Positions 31,836 to 41,112 are shown, numbered from the stretch's first letter. The stretch: 64,000 nt of DNA from Paenirhodobacter ferrireducens (GCF_004022265.1 NZ_SAVB01000007.1:1-64000); one strand, 5' to 3'. Translations and numbers: made by a program. The notes: generated by a model not told the origin, from the sequence alone.

Positions 31836-34034
31836 ATGGCACCTGAACACGCGATGCAACCGGGCGGTGAACGGCTTGGCTTTCATGTCGGCGGCATGGA
31901 TTGTGCGAGCTGCGCCGGCAAGATCGAGACGGCGCTGAACCGACTGGACGGGATCTCCGATGTCGAGGTCAATTTCGCCGCCGAGACGCTGGAGCTGACC
32001 CTGGCTGAAGGCGGCAGGACCGCGGTCGCGGAGATCGAGAAGACGATCCGCGGTCTCGGCTTCGGCGTCGCTGCCACGTGCGCCCCCGGCGCCGGGTCCG
32101 GTTCCCCTGCCGATGCGGTGCCGGCGTCGGAGCCGCGCTCTGCGCGCTGGTGGCAAAGCCGCAAGGGCCGGCTGGTTGTCGGCCTCGGTCTGCTGATGGG
32201 GGTGGCCTATGCCGTGGCCCTCGGCATCCCGCGCTATGCCGACTGGATCTTCGCCGTGGCGGTGCTGGCGGGCGTGCTGCCCTTTGCCCGCAAGGCGGTT
32301 GCCCTTGCCCGGTCCGGCTCTCCGTTCTCGATCGAAACTCTGATGGTTGTCGCATGTCTCGGCGCGCTGCTGATCGGCGCGGCCGGAGAGGCGGCGGCGG
32401 TCGTGTTCCTCTTCGCCGTGGGCGAGCTGCTCGAAAGCGTGGCGGCGGGGCGGGCGCGGGCCGGCATCAAGGCCCTTGCCTCGCTTGTTCCGAAGACCGC
32501 GCTGCGACTTGCGGCCGACGGCGGCCTGTGCAGCGTTCCGGCCGCCTCGTTGCGGGTGAACGATCTCGTTCTGGTCCGGCCGGGCGACCGGGTGCCCGCC
32601 GATGGCGAGATCCTCGAGGGCAGCTCGAGCCTCGACGAGTCGCCGATCACCGGCGAATCCGTGCCGCGCGCAAAAGGTCCGGGGGCGCGCGTGTTCGCCG
32701 GCTCGATCAATGTCGACGGCGTGCTGCGGGTCCGCGTCGAGACGGCCGCGGCCGACAACACCATCGCCCGCATCATCCAGCTCGTCGCGCAGGCGCAGTC
32801 CGCCAAGGCGCCGACCGCCCGCTTCATCGAAACCTTCAGCCGTTCCTATACTCCGGCGGTGATGCTGATCGCGGCACTGACCGTCATCGTCCCGCCGCTG
32901 GCGACGGGCGCCGACTGGCAAACCTGGATCTACCGCGGCCTTGCGCTGCTGCTGATCGCCTGCCCCTGCGCGCTCGTGCTCTCGACGCCGGCTGCCATCG
33001 CCTCGGGTCTGGCTGCCGGCACGCGCCGCGGTCTGCTGATCAAGGGCGGCAAGACGCTCGAGACCATCGGCAAGGTGCGCGCGATCGCCTTCGACAAGAC
33101 CGGCACCCTGACCGAGGGGCGGCCGCGCGTCACCGAAATCCGTGCTTTCGGGGCGATTGCGGCGCCGCAGGTGATTGCGCTTGCGGCGGCGGTCGAGACC
33201 GGTTCGGGGCATCCGCTGGCAAGGGCGATCCTCGGCCGCGCCGCTGCGGAAGGGATCGCGGTTGCGGTCGCGACGGAGGCCTCGGCCACCGCCGGCAAGG
33301 CGGTCCATGCCACGGTGGAGGGACGCCGCCTTGCCGTCAGCTCGCCGGCCCATGCCGCCGAGGTTGCCACCCTCGGCGCGGCGGAGCGTGCCGCCATCGA
33401 GGCGCTCGAAGAGCGCGGCAATACGGTTGCTGTTCTCTTCGATCAGCAGACGCGGGAGGTCATCGGCCTTGTCGGCCTGCGCGACGAGCCGCGGCCGGAT
33501 GCGCGCGACGGGGTGGCCCGGCTCGCGGCGATGGGGATTCGCTCGGTCATGCTGACCGGCGACAACCGGCGCACCGCCGAGGCGATTGCCGAGGGCCTTG
33601 GTGTCGAGTGCCGCGCCGGGCTTTTGCCGCAAGACAAGCTCGATATCATCCGCGAGATGAAGCGGAGTTCCCGGGTGGCGATGGTCGGTGATGGCATCAA
33701 TGACGCGCCGGCTCTGGCGACGGCCGATGTCGGCATCGCCATGGGCGGCGGGACCGATGTGGCGATCGAGACGGCGGATGCCGCGCTGCTGAACAGCCGG
33801 GTCACGGATGTCGCCCATCTTGTCGCCCTGTCGCGCGCGACGATGGCCAATATCCATCAGAATGTGGCCTTTGCACTGGGGCTGAAAGGTCTTTTCCTGG
33901 TCACCACCGTGCTTGGCCTCACCGGGCTGTGGATTGCGGTGCTTGCCGATACCGGCGCGACGGCGATCGTCACGCTGAATGCGCTGCGGCTGTTGCGCTT
34001 CCGGGAAACGCCGCCGGTCCACGGCGGCCACTGA
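31836..34034 (+). CDS. zntA: Zn/Cd/Pb-exporting P1B-type ATPase (ZntA-like)
   Basis: 732 residues. An N-terminal heavy-metal-associated domain has G-M-D-C-A-S-C (Cys23, Cys26). The membrane C-P-C motif, the phosphorylation site D-K-T-G-T, the S-G-H-P motif and G-D-G-I-N-D-A-P-A-L are all present. The last helices contain L-G-L-K-G-L-F-L-V-T-T and L-A-D-T-G-A-T, the lysine and aspartate that define the P1B-2 subgroup transporting Zn2+, Cd2+ and Pb2+. ATG 31836 follows GGGAG; a TTG in the operator is an unlikely start. It is controlled by the adjacent SmtB-like repressor and confers metal resistance. Confidence 0.93.
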   Translation: MAPEHAMQPGGERLGFHVGGMDCASCAGKIETALNRLDGISDVEVNFAAETLELTLAEGGRTAVAEIEKTIRGLGFGVAATCAPGAGSGSPADAVPASEPRSARWWQSRKGRLVVGLGLLMGVAYAVALGIPRYADWIFAVAVLAGVLPFARKAVALARSGSPFSIETLMVVACLGALLIGAAGEAAAVVFLFAVGELLESVAAGRARAGIKALASLVPKTALRLAADGGLCSVPAASLRVNDLVLVRPGDRVPADGEILEGSSSLDESPITGESVPRAKGPGARVFAGSINVDGVLRVRVETAAADNTIARIIQLVAQAQSAKAPTARFIETFSRSYTPAVMLIAALTVIVPPLATGADWQTWIYRGLALLLIACPCALVLSTPAAIASGLAAGTRRGLLIKGGKTLETIGKVRAIAFDKTGTLTEGRPRVTEIRAFGAIAAPQVIALAAAVETGSGHPLARAILGRAAAEGIAVAVATEASATAGKAVHATVEGRRLAVSSPAHAAEVATLGAAERAAIEALEERGNTVAVLFDQQTREVIGLVGLRDEPRPDARDGVARLAAMGIRSVMLTGDNRRTAEAIAEGLGVECRAGLLPQDKLDIIREMKRSSRVAMVGDGINDAPALATADVGIAMGGGTDVAIETADAALLNSRVTDVAHLVALSRATMANIHQNVAFALGLKGLFLVTTVLGLTGLWIAVLADTGATAIVTLNALRLLRFRETPPVHGGH

Positions 34035-34049
34035 CCCGGCGGCGCGGGC

Positions 34050-35120
34050 TCACGGTCTCGCGCCGCGCTCGACGAAGGTCTCGCGCCAGCGCCGCAGCAG
34101 GGCCGTGGCCTTGTGCGTGTCGCGCGCGACAAGCAGCACCGGGCCGGTGCGGATCGGGCGCTCGGCAGAATCGTGGCGCCCGGCCTCGGCCGCATCCTCG
34201 CGCGCCACAAGGCCGATCCGCGTCAGCACCTGCTGCCCTTCGGTCGAGAGCAGGAAATCGAGCAGCTCCTGCGCCGCTGCGGCGCCGCGCGCGCCGCGTG
34301 GGATCATGTAGGCGCGCGACAGGAACAGCGTGTAATCCGAGGGCCAGACCGTCGCCACATCGGGCAGGTGGCGTTCCTCGACATAGGAGCCGAGCACGTT
34401 GTAGGCCATCAGGTATTCGCCGCGCGCCACGGCGTCGATGATCTCGGCCGAGCAGCAGGTGGCCACCGCCTGCGAGCGGCCGAATCCCTCGAGCAGCGCG
34501 CCGAAGGTCGAGGCCTCGAGACTGTCAGCGAAGGCGAAGAGATAGCCCAGCCCCGAGCGCGAGATGTCATAGGTCGCGATCCGCCCGTCATAGCGGCGGT
34601 CGGGGCGGCGCATCAGGTCGAGGAGTGCGAAGCGGTCGCGCGGCACGTCCTCGGGCGGCACGAGGCGGGCGTTGTAGATGATGACGGCGGGCTCGCGGGT
34701 CAGGCCCCAGATCTCGTCGCGCCAGCGTCGGCTGTCGGGCAGCGCCGCGGTCAGCGCCGAGCGGTAGGGCTCGGCGCAGCCCAGATCGACCAGTTCGACG
34801 AGCTGATCGACGGCCGAGGAAAAGGCCGCATCCGCCCCCGCATGGCCCGCCGCACACTCCCGCCGCGTCACCTCGTAAAGCCCGTTCGAGGACCATTGCT
34901 CATAGGTCACCGACATTTCAGGGTGGCGGGCCGCGAAGGCCTGCATCGCCGGGCGCAGCACGTCGATGTCGGTGGTCGAGCGCAGGCGCAGCGGCTGCAC
35001 CGCCTCCGCCGGCTGGCCGGGCGCGGGGCCGAATTGCGCCATGTCCTCGAGCCCGGGAGGCAGCTCCTGAGCCGCCACCGGCTGGGCAAGAAGAAGCGCG
35101 CAGAGCAGGGCACGGATCAT
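34050..35120 (-). CDS. Extracytoplasmic solute-binding protein cotranscribed with tctDE
   Basis: 356 residues with a signal peptide (M-I-R-A-L-L-C-A-L-L-L-A-Q-P-V-A-A). The body resembles iron/thiamine-type type 2 binding proteins (P-A-V-I-I-Y-N-A-R-L-V near residue 145, Y-M-I-P-R-G-A-R-G). Its ATG overlaps the stop of the TctE-like kinase (ATGA), so it is made with the sensor. Without a permease next to it, it may serve as a periplasmic sensory partner of the kinase instead of a transporter part (inference from position). It is the last gene of the minus-strand tctD-tctE operon and converges with the metal pump gene. Confidence 0.8.
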   Translation of the reverse strand: MIRALLCALLLAQPVAAQELPPGLEDMAQFGPAPGQPAEAVQPLRLRSTTDIDVLRPAMQAFAARHPEMSVTYEQWSSNGLYEVTRRECAAGHAGADAAFSSAVDQLVELVDLGCAEPYRSALTAALPDSRRWRDEIWGLTREPAVIIYNARLVPPEDVPRDRFALLDLMRRPDRRYDGRIATYDISRSGLGYLFAFADSLEASTFGALLEGFGRSQAVATCCSAEIIDAVARGEYLMAYNVLGSYVEERHLPDVATVWPSDYTLFLSRAYMIPRGARGAAAAQELLDFLLSTEGQQVLTRIGLVAREDAAEAGRHDSAERPIRTGPVLLVARDTHKATALLRRWRETFVERGARP

Positions 35121-36532
35121 GGCGTTTCCTCGGACAGGGGCAGGATCAGGGCGGCGCGGAAGCCCGCGGGGCCGGGGGCTAGCTCGAGCCGGCCGCCGAA
35201 GGCTTCGGCCACCGCCCGCGCGATCGACAGGCCCAGCCCGGCAGAGCGCCCGCGCGAGGCGGCATTGCGCTCGAACCGCGCGCCGATCCGGGCAAGCGTT
35301 GCGGCATCGGGGCCGGGGCCCGCGTCGCGCACCCACAGCACCGCCGCGCCGTCCTCGATCTCGGCGCCCATCCGCACCGCCCCGGCGCCGTGGCGCAGGG
35401 CATTCGCCAGCAGGTTCTTCGCCGCCTCGGTCAGTGACAGATCATCGGCCAGCACCATCACCGGCGCCGCGCCGATCTCGAGCGCCACGTCGCGTCCGGG
35501 GGCGATCAGCGCGTGGTCCTGCGTCTCGATCACCGCCAGCGCCACGTCGCGCAGGTCGACCGCCACCCGCCGCGCCTCGGCGGTGCGGTGGATCACCAGC
35601 GCGCGCGACAGCATCTGGTCGAGCAGATCGCCGAGCGAGCGCGAGCGCCGCACGATCCGCACCATCGTCGCGCGGGCGATCTCGGGGTCGGTCTCCTCGG
35701 CGGCAAGCTCGGCCTGCACCCGCAGCGCCGCGACGGGGGTGCGCAGCTGATGCGCGCTGTCCGAGATCAGGTTGCGCATCGAGGCGATCTGCCGCTCGAG
35801 CCGGCGCATGAAGTCGTTGAGCGCGCCGATCATCCCCGCGACCTCGGCCGGCACCGGCGTGTCGATCGGCGTCAGGTCGTAGGGGTCGCGGGCGGCAAGA
35901 TCGCGGGCAAGCCCGACGAGCGGGCGCATCGCGCTTTCGACCACCAGCGCGCCGAGCACGATCAGCAGCACCCCGGCAAAGCCGAGCACGATCAGCGCGT
36001 CGCGGGTCAGGCCAAGCGCCATGGCGTTGCGCGCGCGCAGGGTCTGGCCGACGGTGACAAGGATCGTGCCGGAGAAATCGCGCTCGGCGAAGCGGCGCGG
36101 CACGGTGACGAAGCGCGCCCGCTCGGCCGCGGCAAGCCCGGTGAATTCGGCATCGAAAAAGCCGCCGCCGGCCTGACGGATGGTTTCGGGCAGGGGCGTG
36201 TCCTGGCCGGTGATAACCTGGCCGCCCGGGCTGCGCACGGAATAGGTGATGCGGTCGTCGGGGGCGAGGGCCAGCAGCTGGAACGCCGCGGTGGGCAGAT
36301 CGACGAGCGGCACGCCGCCGCTGATGGTGATTGCGCCGGCGATCTCGTTCGCGGCGCCGAGCAGCAGCCGGTCATAGGAGGCGCGCGCCGCGACCCGGCC
36401 ATAGGCAAAGGCCGCGAGCGCCATCACGATGCCGCCGACCACCAGCAGCGACAGCACCGCCCGCACCACGCGCGATTTCAGCGAGCGCGTCGCGGCGACG
36501 GGGGCCGGCAGGGCGGGGCCGGCCTCAGTCAT
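35117..36532 (-). CDS. tctE: TctE-like sensor histidine kinase
   Basis: 471 residues: a first membrane helix (about 25-45), a periplasmic domain to about 180, a second helix (about 180-205), HAMP, a histidine-kinase dimerisation domain with S-D-S-A-H-Q-L-R-T-P (phospho-His near 262), and an ATPase domain with N-L-L-A-N-A-L-R-H-G, D-A-G-P-G and G-L-G-L-S-I-A. The periplasmic double-Cache-like region and gene order fit TctE, which senses citrate or other carboxylates. It overlaps the response regulator gene by eight bases. Confidence 0.88.
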   Translation of the reverse strand: MTEAGPALPAPVAATRSLKSRVVRAVLSLLVVGGIVMALAAFAYGRVAARASYDRLLLGAANEIAGAITISGGVPLVDLPTAAFQLLALAPDDRITYSVRSPGGQVITGQDTPLPETIRQAGGGFFDAEFTGLAAAERARFVTVPRRFAERDFSGTILVTVGQTLRARNAMALGLTRDALIVLGFAGVLLIVLGALVVESAMRPLVGLARDLAARDPYDLTPIDTPVPAEVAGMIGALNDFMRRLERQIASMRNLISDSAHQLRTPVAALRVQAELAAEETDPEIARATMVRIVRRSRSLGDLLDQMLSRALVIHRTAEARRVAVDLRDVALAVIETQDHALIAPGRDVALEIGAAPVMVLADDLSLTEAAKNLLANALRHGAGAVRMGAEIEDGAAVLWVRDAGPGPDAATLARIGARFERNAASRGRSAGLGLSIARAVAEAFGGRLELAPGPAGFRAALILPLSEETP

Positions 36533-37196
36533 CGCGCACCAGCCGGTAGCCGAGGCCGCGCTGCGTCTCGATCCCCACGCCCGAGCCGGCGAGCTTCTTG
36601 CGCAGCCGTGCGATGTAGAGCTCGACCGCGTTCAGCCCGACATCGGTTTCGGCAAAGGAGTAAAGCCCCTCGTAAAGGCGTTCCTTGCTCATCACATGCC
36701 CGGTGTGGCGGATCAGCAGACCAAGCAGGGCGAGCTCGCGCCGCGTCAGGTCGAGCGTGCGGCCAGCGAGCCGCGCCTCGCGCGCGGCGGGGTTGAAGAC
36801 CAGCGCGCCGAAGGCGATCTCGTCGCTCTTCACATCGGCGTCGCGCCGGTGCAGCGCGCGCAGCCGCGCCACCAGCTCGCGGTGATCGAAGGGCTTCACC
36901 AGATAGTCGTCGGCCCCGAGGTCGAGCGCGCTGACCCGGGTCTCGACCGAGAAGGCGGCGGTCAGCATCAAGACCGGCACCCGCTCGCCGCGCCGGCGCA
37001 GATCGGCGAGCAGCTCGGTGCCCGAGCGGTCGGGCAGGTTGATGTCGAGCGCGATCGCGTCATAGCGCTGCACGGCGAGGAAATCCTCGGCGGCGTCCGC
37101 GGTCTCGGCGATGTCGCACACCATGCCCGCCTGACGCAGGCGGGTGGCCACCGCCTCCGCCATGTCGGGTGCATCCTCGACCACCAGCACGCGCAT
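36525..37196 (-). CDS. tctD: TctD-like response regulator (OmpR family)
   Basis: 223 residues: receiver domain with V-V-E-D-A-P-D-M at the N-terminus, phospho-acceptor aspartate in A-L-D-I-N-L-P-D-R (Asp near 52) and lysine in V-K-P-F-D-H (near 102), then an OmpR-type winged helix with T-R-R-E-L-A-L-L and G-L-G-Y-R-L. It is first in the operon with the kinase and binding protein and divergent from tctCBA. The 11-bp direct repeats at 37226-37245 in the shared spacer are its probable binding site. Confidence 0.9.
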   Translation of the reverse strand: MRVLVVEDAPDMAEAVATRLRQAGMVCDIAETADAAEDFLAVQRYDAIALDINLPDRSGTELLADLRRRGERVPVLMLTAAFSVETRVSALDLGADDYLVKPFDHRELVARLRALHRRDADVKSDEIAFGALVFNPAAREARLAGRTLDLTRRELALLGLLIRHTGHVMSKERLYEGLYSFAETDVGLNAVELYIARLRKKLAGSGVGIETQRGLGYRLVRDD

Positions 37197-37225
37197 CGTT
37201 CCCTCCCCGGGCGGCTCACATCTCC

Positions 37226-37245
37226 TGACAGGTTCGTGACAGGTT
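37226..37245. promoter_or_regulatory. 11-bp direct repeats, candidate TctD binding site
   Basis: TGACAGGTT occurs at 37226-37234 and again at 37237-37245, eleven bases apart, in the 141-base spacer between tctD and tctC. Direct repeats with this period are typical of OmpR/PhoB-family regulators, and TctD is the one encoded next door. It could control both divergent units. Confidence 0.6.
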
Positions 37246-37337
37246 TCGCCCCTAGTCCTGTCTCATAGCCGAGCGCGAGGAGGCCGCAAAGAGCGGTGCG
37301 CCGGTTCGAGGAATTCAACACGACTGGAGGAGCTTCC

Positions 37338-38324
37338 ATGATCAAGGCAACCCGGCTTTCGCTTGCCGCCCTGTTTCTCGGTGCCAGTGCGCTGACCGCC
37401 GTCGCCGACGGCTGGATGCCGTCGAACCCCGAATGCATCGCCCCCGCGAACCCCGGTGGCGGCTGGGACTTCACCTGCCGTCAGGTCGGCAAGGTGATGC
37501 AGGACGAGGGGCTGATCGACAAGACGATGCAGGTGACGAACCTCGCCGGCGGTGGCGGTGGCGTGGCCTTCGCCGAAGTCGTCAACAAGCGTGGCGAGGA
37601 CAACAACCTGATCGTCGCGGCCTCGTCCTCGACCTCGACGCGGCTCGCGCAGAACGCCTATCCGGGCAACACCATGGATCAGGTCCGCTGGGTCGCTTCG
37701 GTCGGTGCCGATTACGGCGTGATCGCCGTGGCCAAGAACAGCCCGATCAACACGCTGCCGGAACTGCTGGACAAGGTGAAGGCCGATCCGACCTCGGTCG
37801 CCTTCGCGGGCGGCTCGGCAGTGGGCGGCTGGGACCACCTGAAGGTTCTGATCGCGGCCCGCGCCGATGGCGTCGAGGACGTGCGGCGCGTCAAGTATGT
37901 CGCCTTCGACGGCGGCGGCGAGGCGGTGACGCAACTGCTGGCGGGCTCGGTGCAGGCCTTCACCGGCGATCTCTCCGAGGCCAAGGGCTTTGTCGATTCG
38001 GGTGACATCAAGGTGCTGGCCGTGCTCGCGCCCGAGCGTCTGCCGGGCGAATTCGCGCAGTTCCCGACCGCCAAGGAGCAGGGCATCGACGCGCTCGGCG
38101 CGAACTGGCGCGGCTTCTATGCGCCGAAGGGCATGTCGGACGAGGCCTATAACGCCTGGGTCGACAAGATCGCCACGCTTTATGCGTCGGACGAGTGGAA
38201 GAAGGTGATGGAGACGAACGGCCTCGCGCCGCTCGACCTCAAGGGCGCCGACTTCGACAAGTTCGTCGCCGACTCGGTGACCCAGATCGCCGACCTCTCG
38301 CGCCAGATCGGCATCATCAAGTGA
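37338..38324 (+). CDS. tctC: Tripartite tricarboxylate transporter substrate-binding protein
   Basis: 328 residues with a Sec signal peptide (M-I-K-A-T-R-L-S-L-A-A-L-F-L-G-A) and the Bug/TctC-family pattern C-I-A-P-A-N-P-G-G-G-W-D and N-L-A-G-G-G-G-G-V-A-F. It binds a carboxylate in the periplasm and delivers it to TctBA. Ribosome site GGAGGAGC precedes the ATG at 37338. It is divergent from tctDE, as in the citrate systems of Salmonella. The exact ligand cannot be told from sequence. Confidence 0.9.
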   Translation: MIKATRLSLAALFLGASALTAVADGWMPSNPECIAPANPGGGWDFTCRQVGKVMQDEGLIDKTMQVTNLAGGGGGVAFAEVVNKRGEDNNLIVAASSSTSTRLAQNAYPGNTMDQVRWVASVGADYGVIAVAKNSPINTLPELLDKVKADPTSVAFAGGSAVGGWDHLKVLIAARADGVEDVRRVKYVAFDGGGEAVTQLLAGSVQAFTGDLSEAKGFVDSGDIKVLAVLAPERLPGEFAQFPTAKEQGIDALGANWRGFYAPKGMSDEAYNAWVDKIATLYASDEWKKVMETNGLAPLDLKGADFDKFVADSVTQIADLSRQIGIIK

Positions 38325-38357
38325 TCCGGTAACCCGTATCCGATCCGTTGCAGGGGG

Positions 38358-38383
38358 CGGGCGGCACATCGTGCCGCCCGTTT
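38358..38383 (+). other. Hairpin between tctC and tctB
   Basis: CGGGCGGCAC and GTGCCGCCCG pair perfectly around ATC and are followed by TTTC. It may act as a partial terminator or mRNA stabiliser that keeps the binding protein in excess over the membrane subunits. Confidence 0.55.
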
Positions 38384-38417
38384 CTCCCGACGGGTCCGCC
38401 AGCCTCGGGAGACTTCC

Positions 38418-38849
38418 ATGAGCGACCGTATCTTCGGTATCTTCGGCGTCCTGCTCGCCATCGGCTTCGCGCTTTCGGCCCTTTCGATCGAGGAAAGCTT
38501 CCTCTCGGATGCGGTCGGGCCCAAGGCCTTCCCCCTCATCATCGCCGCGGTGCTGGGCCTGTCTTCGGCCGCGATCGCACTGAAACCCGATGCCGACCCG
38601 GTCTGGCCGGGCCTGAAGCGGCTGGCCGAGCTTGCCGCCGCCAGCGTCGTGCTGATCCTCTATGCCACGCTGCTGCCGGTTCTGGGCTTCGTCGTCGCGA
38701 CGGCGCTCGCCTCGGCCTATCTTGCCTGGCGGCTCGGCTCGCGCCCGCTCGAGAGCGCGATCGTGGGCGTCGGCATCGCGCTTGGCATCTATGCCATCTT
38801 CCACCTCGCGCTCGGGCTGTCGCTCGCGCGCGGCCCGCTTGGCTTCTGA
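38418..38849 (+). CDS. tctB: Tripartite tricarboxylate transporter small membrane subunit
   Basis: 143 residues with four predicted membrane helices, the size and topology of TctB. The segment F-L-S-D-A-V-G-P-K-A-F-P-L is the family's N-terminal pattern. It lies between tctC and tctA in the usual order, nine bases before tctA. TctB is required for activity of the large subunit, though its precise role is unsettled. Confidence 0.9.
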   Translation: MSDRIFGIFGVLLAIGFALSALSIEESFLSDAVGPKAFPLIIAAVLGLSSAAIALKPDADPVWPGLKRLAELAAASVVLILYATLLPVLGFVVATALASAYLAWRLGSRPLESAIVGVGIALGIYAIFHLALGLSLARGPLGF

Positions 38850-38858
38850 GGAGAGATC

Positions 38859-40409
38859 ATGGACACGCTTTCCCACCTTGCCGACGGTTTCGCGATCGCG
38901 ATCACCTGGCAGAATCTGGCGCTCGCCCTTCTCGGCGCGGCGCTTGGCACGGTCATGGGCGCGCTGCCGGGGCTTGGGCCCTCGAACGGCGTCGCGATCC
39001 TCATTCCGCTCGCCTTCACCCTCGGTCTGGGCGCGACGCCGGCGCTGATCCTGCTGACCTCGGTCTATTACGGGGCGATGTATGGCGGGCGCATCAGCTC
39101 GATCCTGCTCAACATCCCGGGCGACGAGCCGGCGGTGATGACCTGTCTCGACGGCTATCCGATGGCCAAGGCCGGCCGCGCCGGCGAGGCGCTGTCGCTG
39201 TCGGGCATCGCCTCCTTCGTCGGCTCGTTCCTCGCCACCTGGGGGCTGATCCTGCTTGCCCCGCAGCTGGTGAAGATCGCGCTTCTCTTCGGGCCGGACG
39301 AGTATTTCGCCCTCTTCGCGCTCGCTTTCGCCACGCTTGGCGGCGTCAGCGCGACGAACCAGGCGAAATCGGCCTTTGCCGCGGCGCTCGGCCTTGGCCT
39401 TGCGATGGTCGGCGTCGACACCCAGACCGGCGTGCCGCGCTTCACCTTCGGCGAGGTGCATCTCTATGACGGCATCGACTTCCTTGTCGCCATCGTCGGC
39501 CTCTTCGCGCTGTCCGAGGTCTTCGTCTTCCTCGAGCACCGTCACGGCGGCTCGGATGCGGCGCACAAGTCGATGGTGATCGGCCGCCTGACCCCCTCGG
39601 CGAAGACGCTGATGAAAACCGCGCCGACCATGCTGCGCAGCTCGGTTCTGGGCTTCATCGCTGGCGTTCTGCCCGGGGCAGGGGCCTCGCTCGGCGCCTT
39701 CCTCAGCTATTCGATGGAGAAGAAGCTCGTCGACCGCGAGGGCACCTTCGGCAAGGGCGACCCGCGCGGCGTCGCCGCCCCCGAGGCGGGCAACAACGCC
39801 GCGGCCGGCGGTGCGCTGGTGCCGATGCTGGCGCTTGGCGTGCCGGGCTCGGGCACCACAGCGGTTCTGCTGGCGGTTCTGCTGAGCCTGAACATCACCC
39901 CCGGGCCGCTGCTCTTCACCAAGAACCCGGACGTGGTCTGGGGCCTGATCGCGGCGCTCTTCATCGCGAACGTGATGCTGCTTGCGCTCAACATCCCGAT
40001 GGTCGGCCTGTTCTCGCGCCTACTGCTGATCCCGCCGCGGATCCTGATGCCGGCCGTCGCGATGGTCAGCTTCGTCGGCATCTACGGCATCTCGGGCTCG
40101 CCCTTCGACCTTTACCTGATGGTCGGCTTCGGGGTGATGGGCTGGGCGCTGCGCAAGCTCGACGTGCCGCTGGTGCCGGTCATTCTCGGCACGCTGCTCG
40201 GCAACCAGATGGAGAACAACCTGCGCCGCGCGGTGACGATCTCGAACGGCGACTGGGGCGTGCTGCTCTCGAGCCCGCTCGACTGGATCCTGTGGGGCAT
40301 CGCGATCGTCGGCTTCATCCTGCCGATGGTGGTGGGCAAGGTGATGCGCAGCCGGATGCAGGCCGCCCGCCATGGCGAGGCCGGCGAAGAGATGGACGAG
40401 GCTGATTGA
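38859..40409 (+). CDS. tctA: Tripartite tricarboxylate transporter large membrane subunit
   Basis: 516 residues with about twelve membrane helices. The family signature A-L-P-G-L-G-P-S-N-G-V-A-I-L-I-P-L-A-F and the Y-G-A-M-Y-G-G-R-I-S-S-I-L-L-N-I-P-G-D motif are both intact. This is the ion-coupled transport subunit that works with TctB and the TctC binding protein. The start ATG at 38859 follows GAGGAGAG. The operon ends with a strong terminator at 40492. Confidence 0.93.
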   Translation: MDTLSHLADGFAIAITWQNLALALLGAALGTVMGALPGLGPSNGVAILIPLAFTLGLGATPALILLTSVYYGAMYGGRISSILLNIPGDEPAVMTCLDGYPMAKAGRAGEALSLSGIASFVGSFLATWGLILLAPQLVKIALLFGPDEYFALFALAFATLGGVSATNQAKSAFAAALGLGLAMVGVDTQTGVPRFTFGEVHLYDGIDFLVAIVGLFALSEVFVFLEHRHGGSDAAHKSMVIGRLTPSAKTLMKTAPTMLRSSVLGFIAGVLPGAGASLGAFLSYSMEKKLVDREGTFGKGDPRGVAAPEAGNNAAAGGALVPMLALGVPGSGTTAVLLAVLLSLNITPGPLLFTKNPDVVWGLIAALFIANVMLLALNIPMVGLFSRLLLIPPRILMPAVAMVSFVGIYGISGSPFDLYLMVGFGVMGWALRKLDVPLVPVILGTLLGNQMENNLRRAVTISNGDWGVLLSSPLDWILWGIAIVGFILPMVVGKVMRSRMQAARHGEAGEEMDEAD

Positions 40410-40419
40410 GGCCCCGCCC

Positions 40420-40459
40420 GGCGCGCCGCCCCGTCCTCCCCCTTCGAGGGCGGCGCGCC
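40420..40459. other. Long inverted repeat after tctA
   Basis: GGCGCGCCGCCC (40420-40431) and GGGCGGCGCGCC (40448-40459) are perfect 12-base arms around a 16-base loop, starting 10 bases after the tctA stop. There is no T tract. It may protect the mRNA end and be followed by the true terminator downstream. Confidence 0.6.
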
Positions 40460-40491
40460 ACCTGCTCTGCGGCCTTCGGCGGCAGTCCCCG

Positions 40492-40519
40492 ACCGCGACA
40501 CCCGTGTCGCGGTTTTTTT
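40492..40519 (+). terminator. Rho-independent terminator of tctCBA
   Basis: ACCGCGACAC (40492-40501) and GTGTCGCGGT (40504-40513) form a perfect 10-base stem with a CC loop, followed by a run of seven T. This is a textbook intrinsic terminator, one of the clearest in the window. Confidence 0.88.
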
Positions 40520-40690
40520 GCGTTTCGGCCCGGCCCTCCGGGGCGCCGGGGGCGGAGCGCCCGCGTGGATCGGCGGGGCGGCGATGAAGCGGGGATCTGT
40601 GTGGGCGCGCGGTCAGGCGGGGAGGGGGCCGCAGCCCGGAGCCGCCCGCAGGGCACGTCGTCCCGGTGCCGGGGCGGCGTGCCGGTTGGT

Positions 40691-41032
40691 TCAGTCGGTG
40701 ACCTTCTTCACGAATTGCGACTTCAGGCCGATCTGGCCGATGCCGGGGATCTTGCAGTCGATGTCGTGATCGCCGTCGACCAGACGGATGCCGCGCACCT
40801 TGGTGCCGACCTTGATGACGGTCGACGAGCCCTTGAGCTTGAGATCCTTGATCACCGTCACGCTGTCGCCATCGGCGAGCGGGTTGCCGACGCTGTCGCG
40901 CACCTGCAGCGCGCCTTCGGGCGCGGCGTCAGGCGACCATTCGTGCCCGCATTCGGGGCAGACCAGCAGGGAATCCGCCTCATAGGTATAGGCGGAACGG
41001 CATTCGGGGCACGGGGGCAGGGTGTTTGTCAT
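40691..41032 (-). CDS. yjdM: PhnA/YjdM-family zinc-ribbon protein
   Basis: 113 residues. An N-terminal zinc ribbon (C-P-E-C near residue 8, then C-P-E-C-G near 26) precedes a KOW/SH3-like domain with [17 protein letters not shown], the conserved PhnA/YjdM core. Despite the name, the family is not proved to act in phosphonate use and its function is unknown. Start ATG at 41032. It is monocistronic between the tct terminator and the hydroxyproline island; an imperfect hairpin at about 40652-40683 may end it. Confidence 0.88.
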   Translation of the reverse strand: MTNTLPPCPECRSAYTYEADSLLVCPECGHEWSPDAAPEGALQVRDSVGNPLADGDSVTVIKDLKLKGSSTVIKVGTKVRGIRLVDGDHDIDCKIPGIGQIGLKSQFVKKVTD

Positions 41033-41112
41033 GCCCCCCGCTATAGACGGGCGCGGGTCGCCGGGGCAAGAGGCACGGCCTGCGGCCCTGATCAGGGCCG
41101 CAGGCGCGGAGA

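Noticed and set aside
37263-39566. A 767-codon open frame opposite tctC, tctB and tctA
   Set aside because: The plus-strand Tct genes have strong family signatures and ribosome sites; the antisense frame is a GC-rich artefact.
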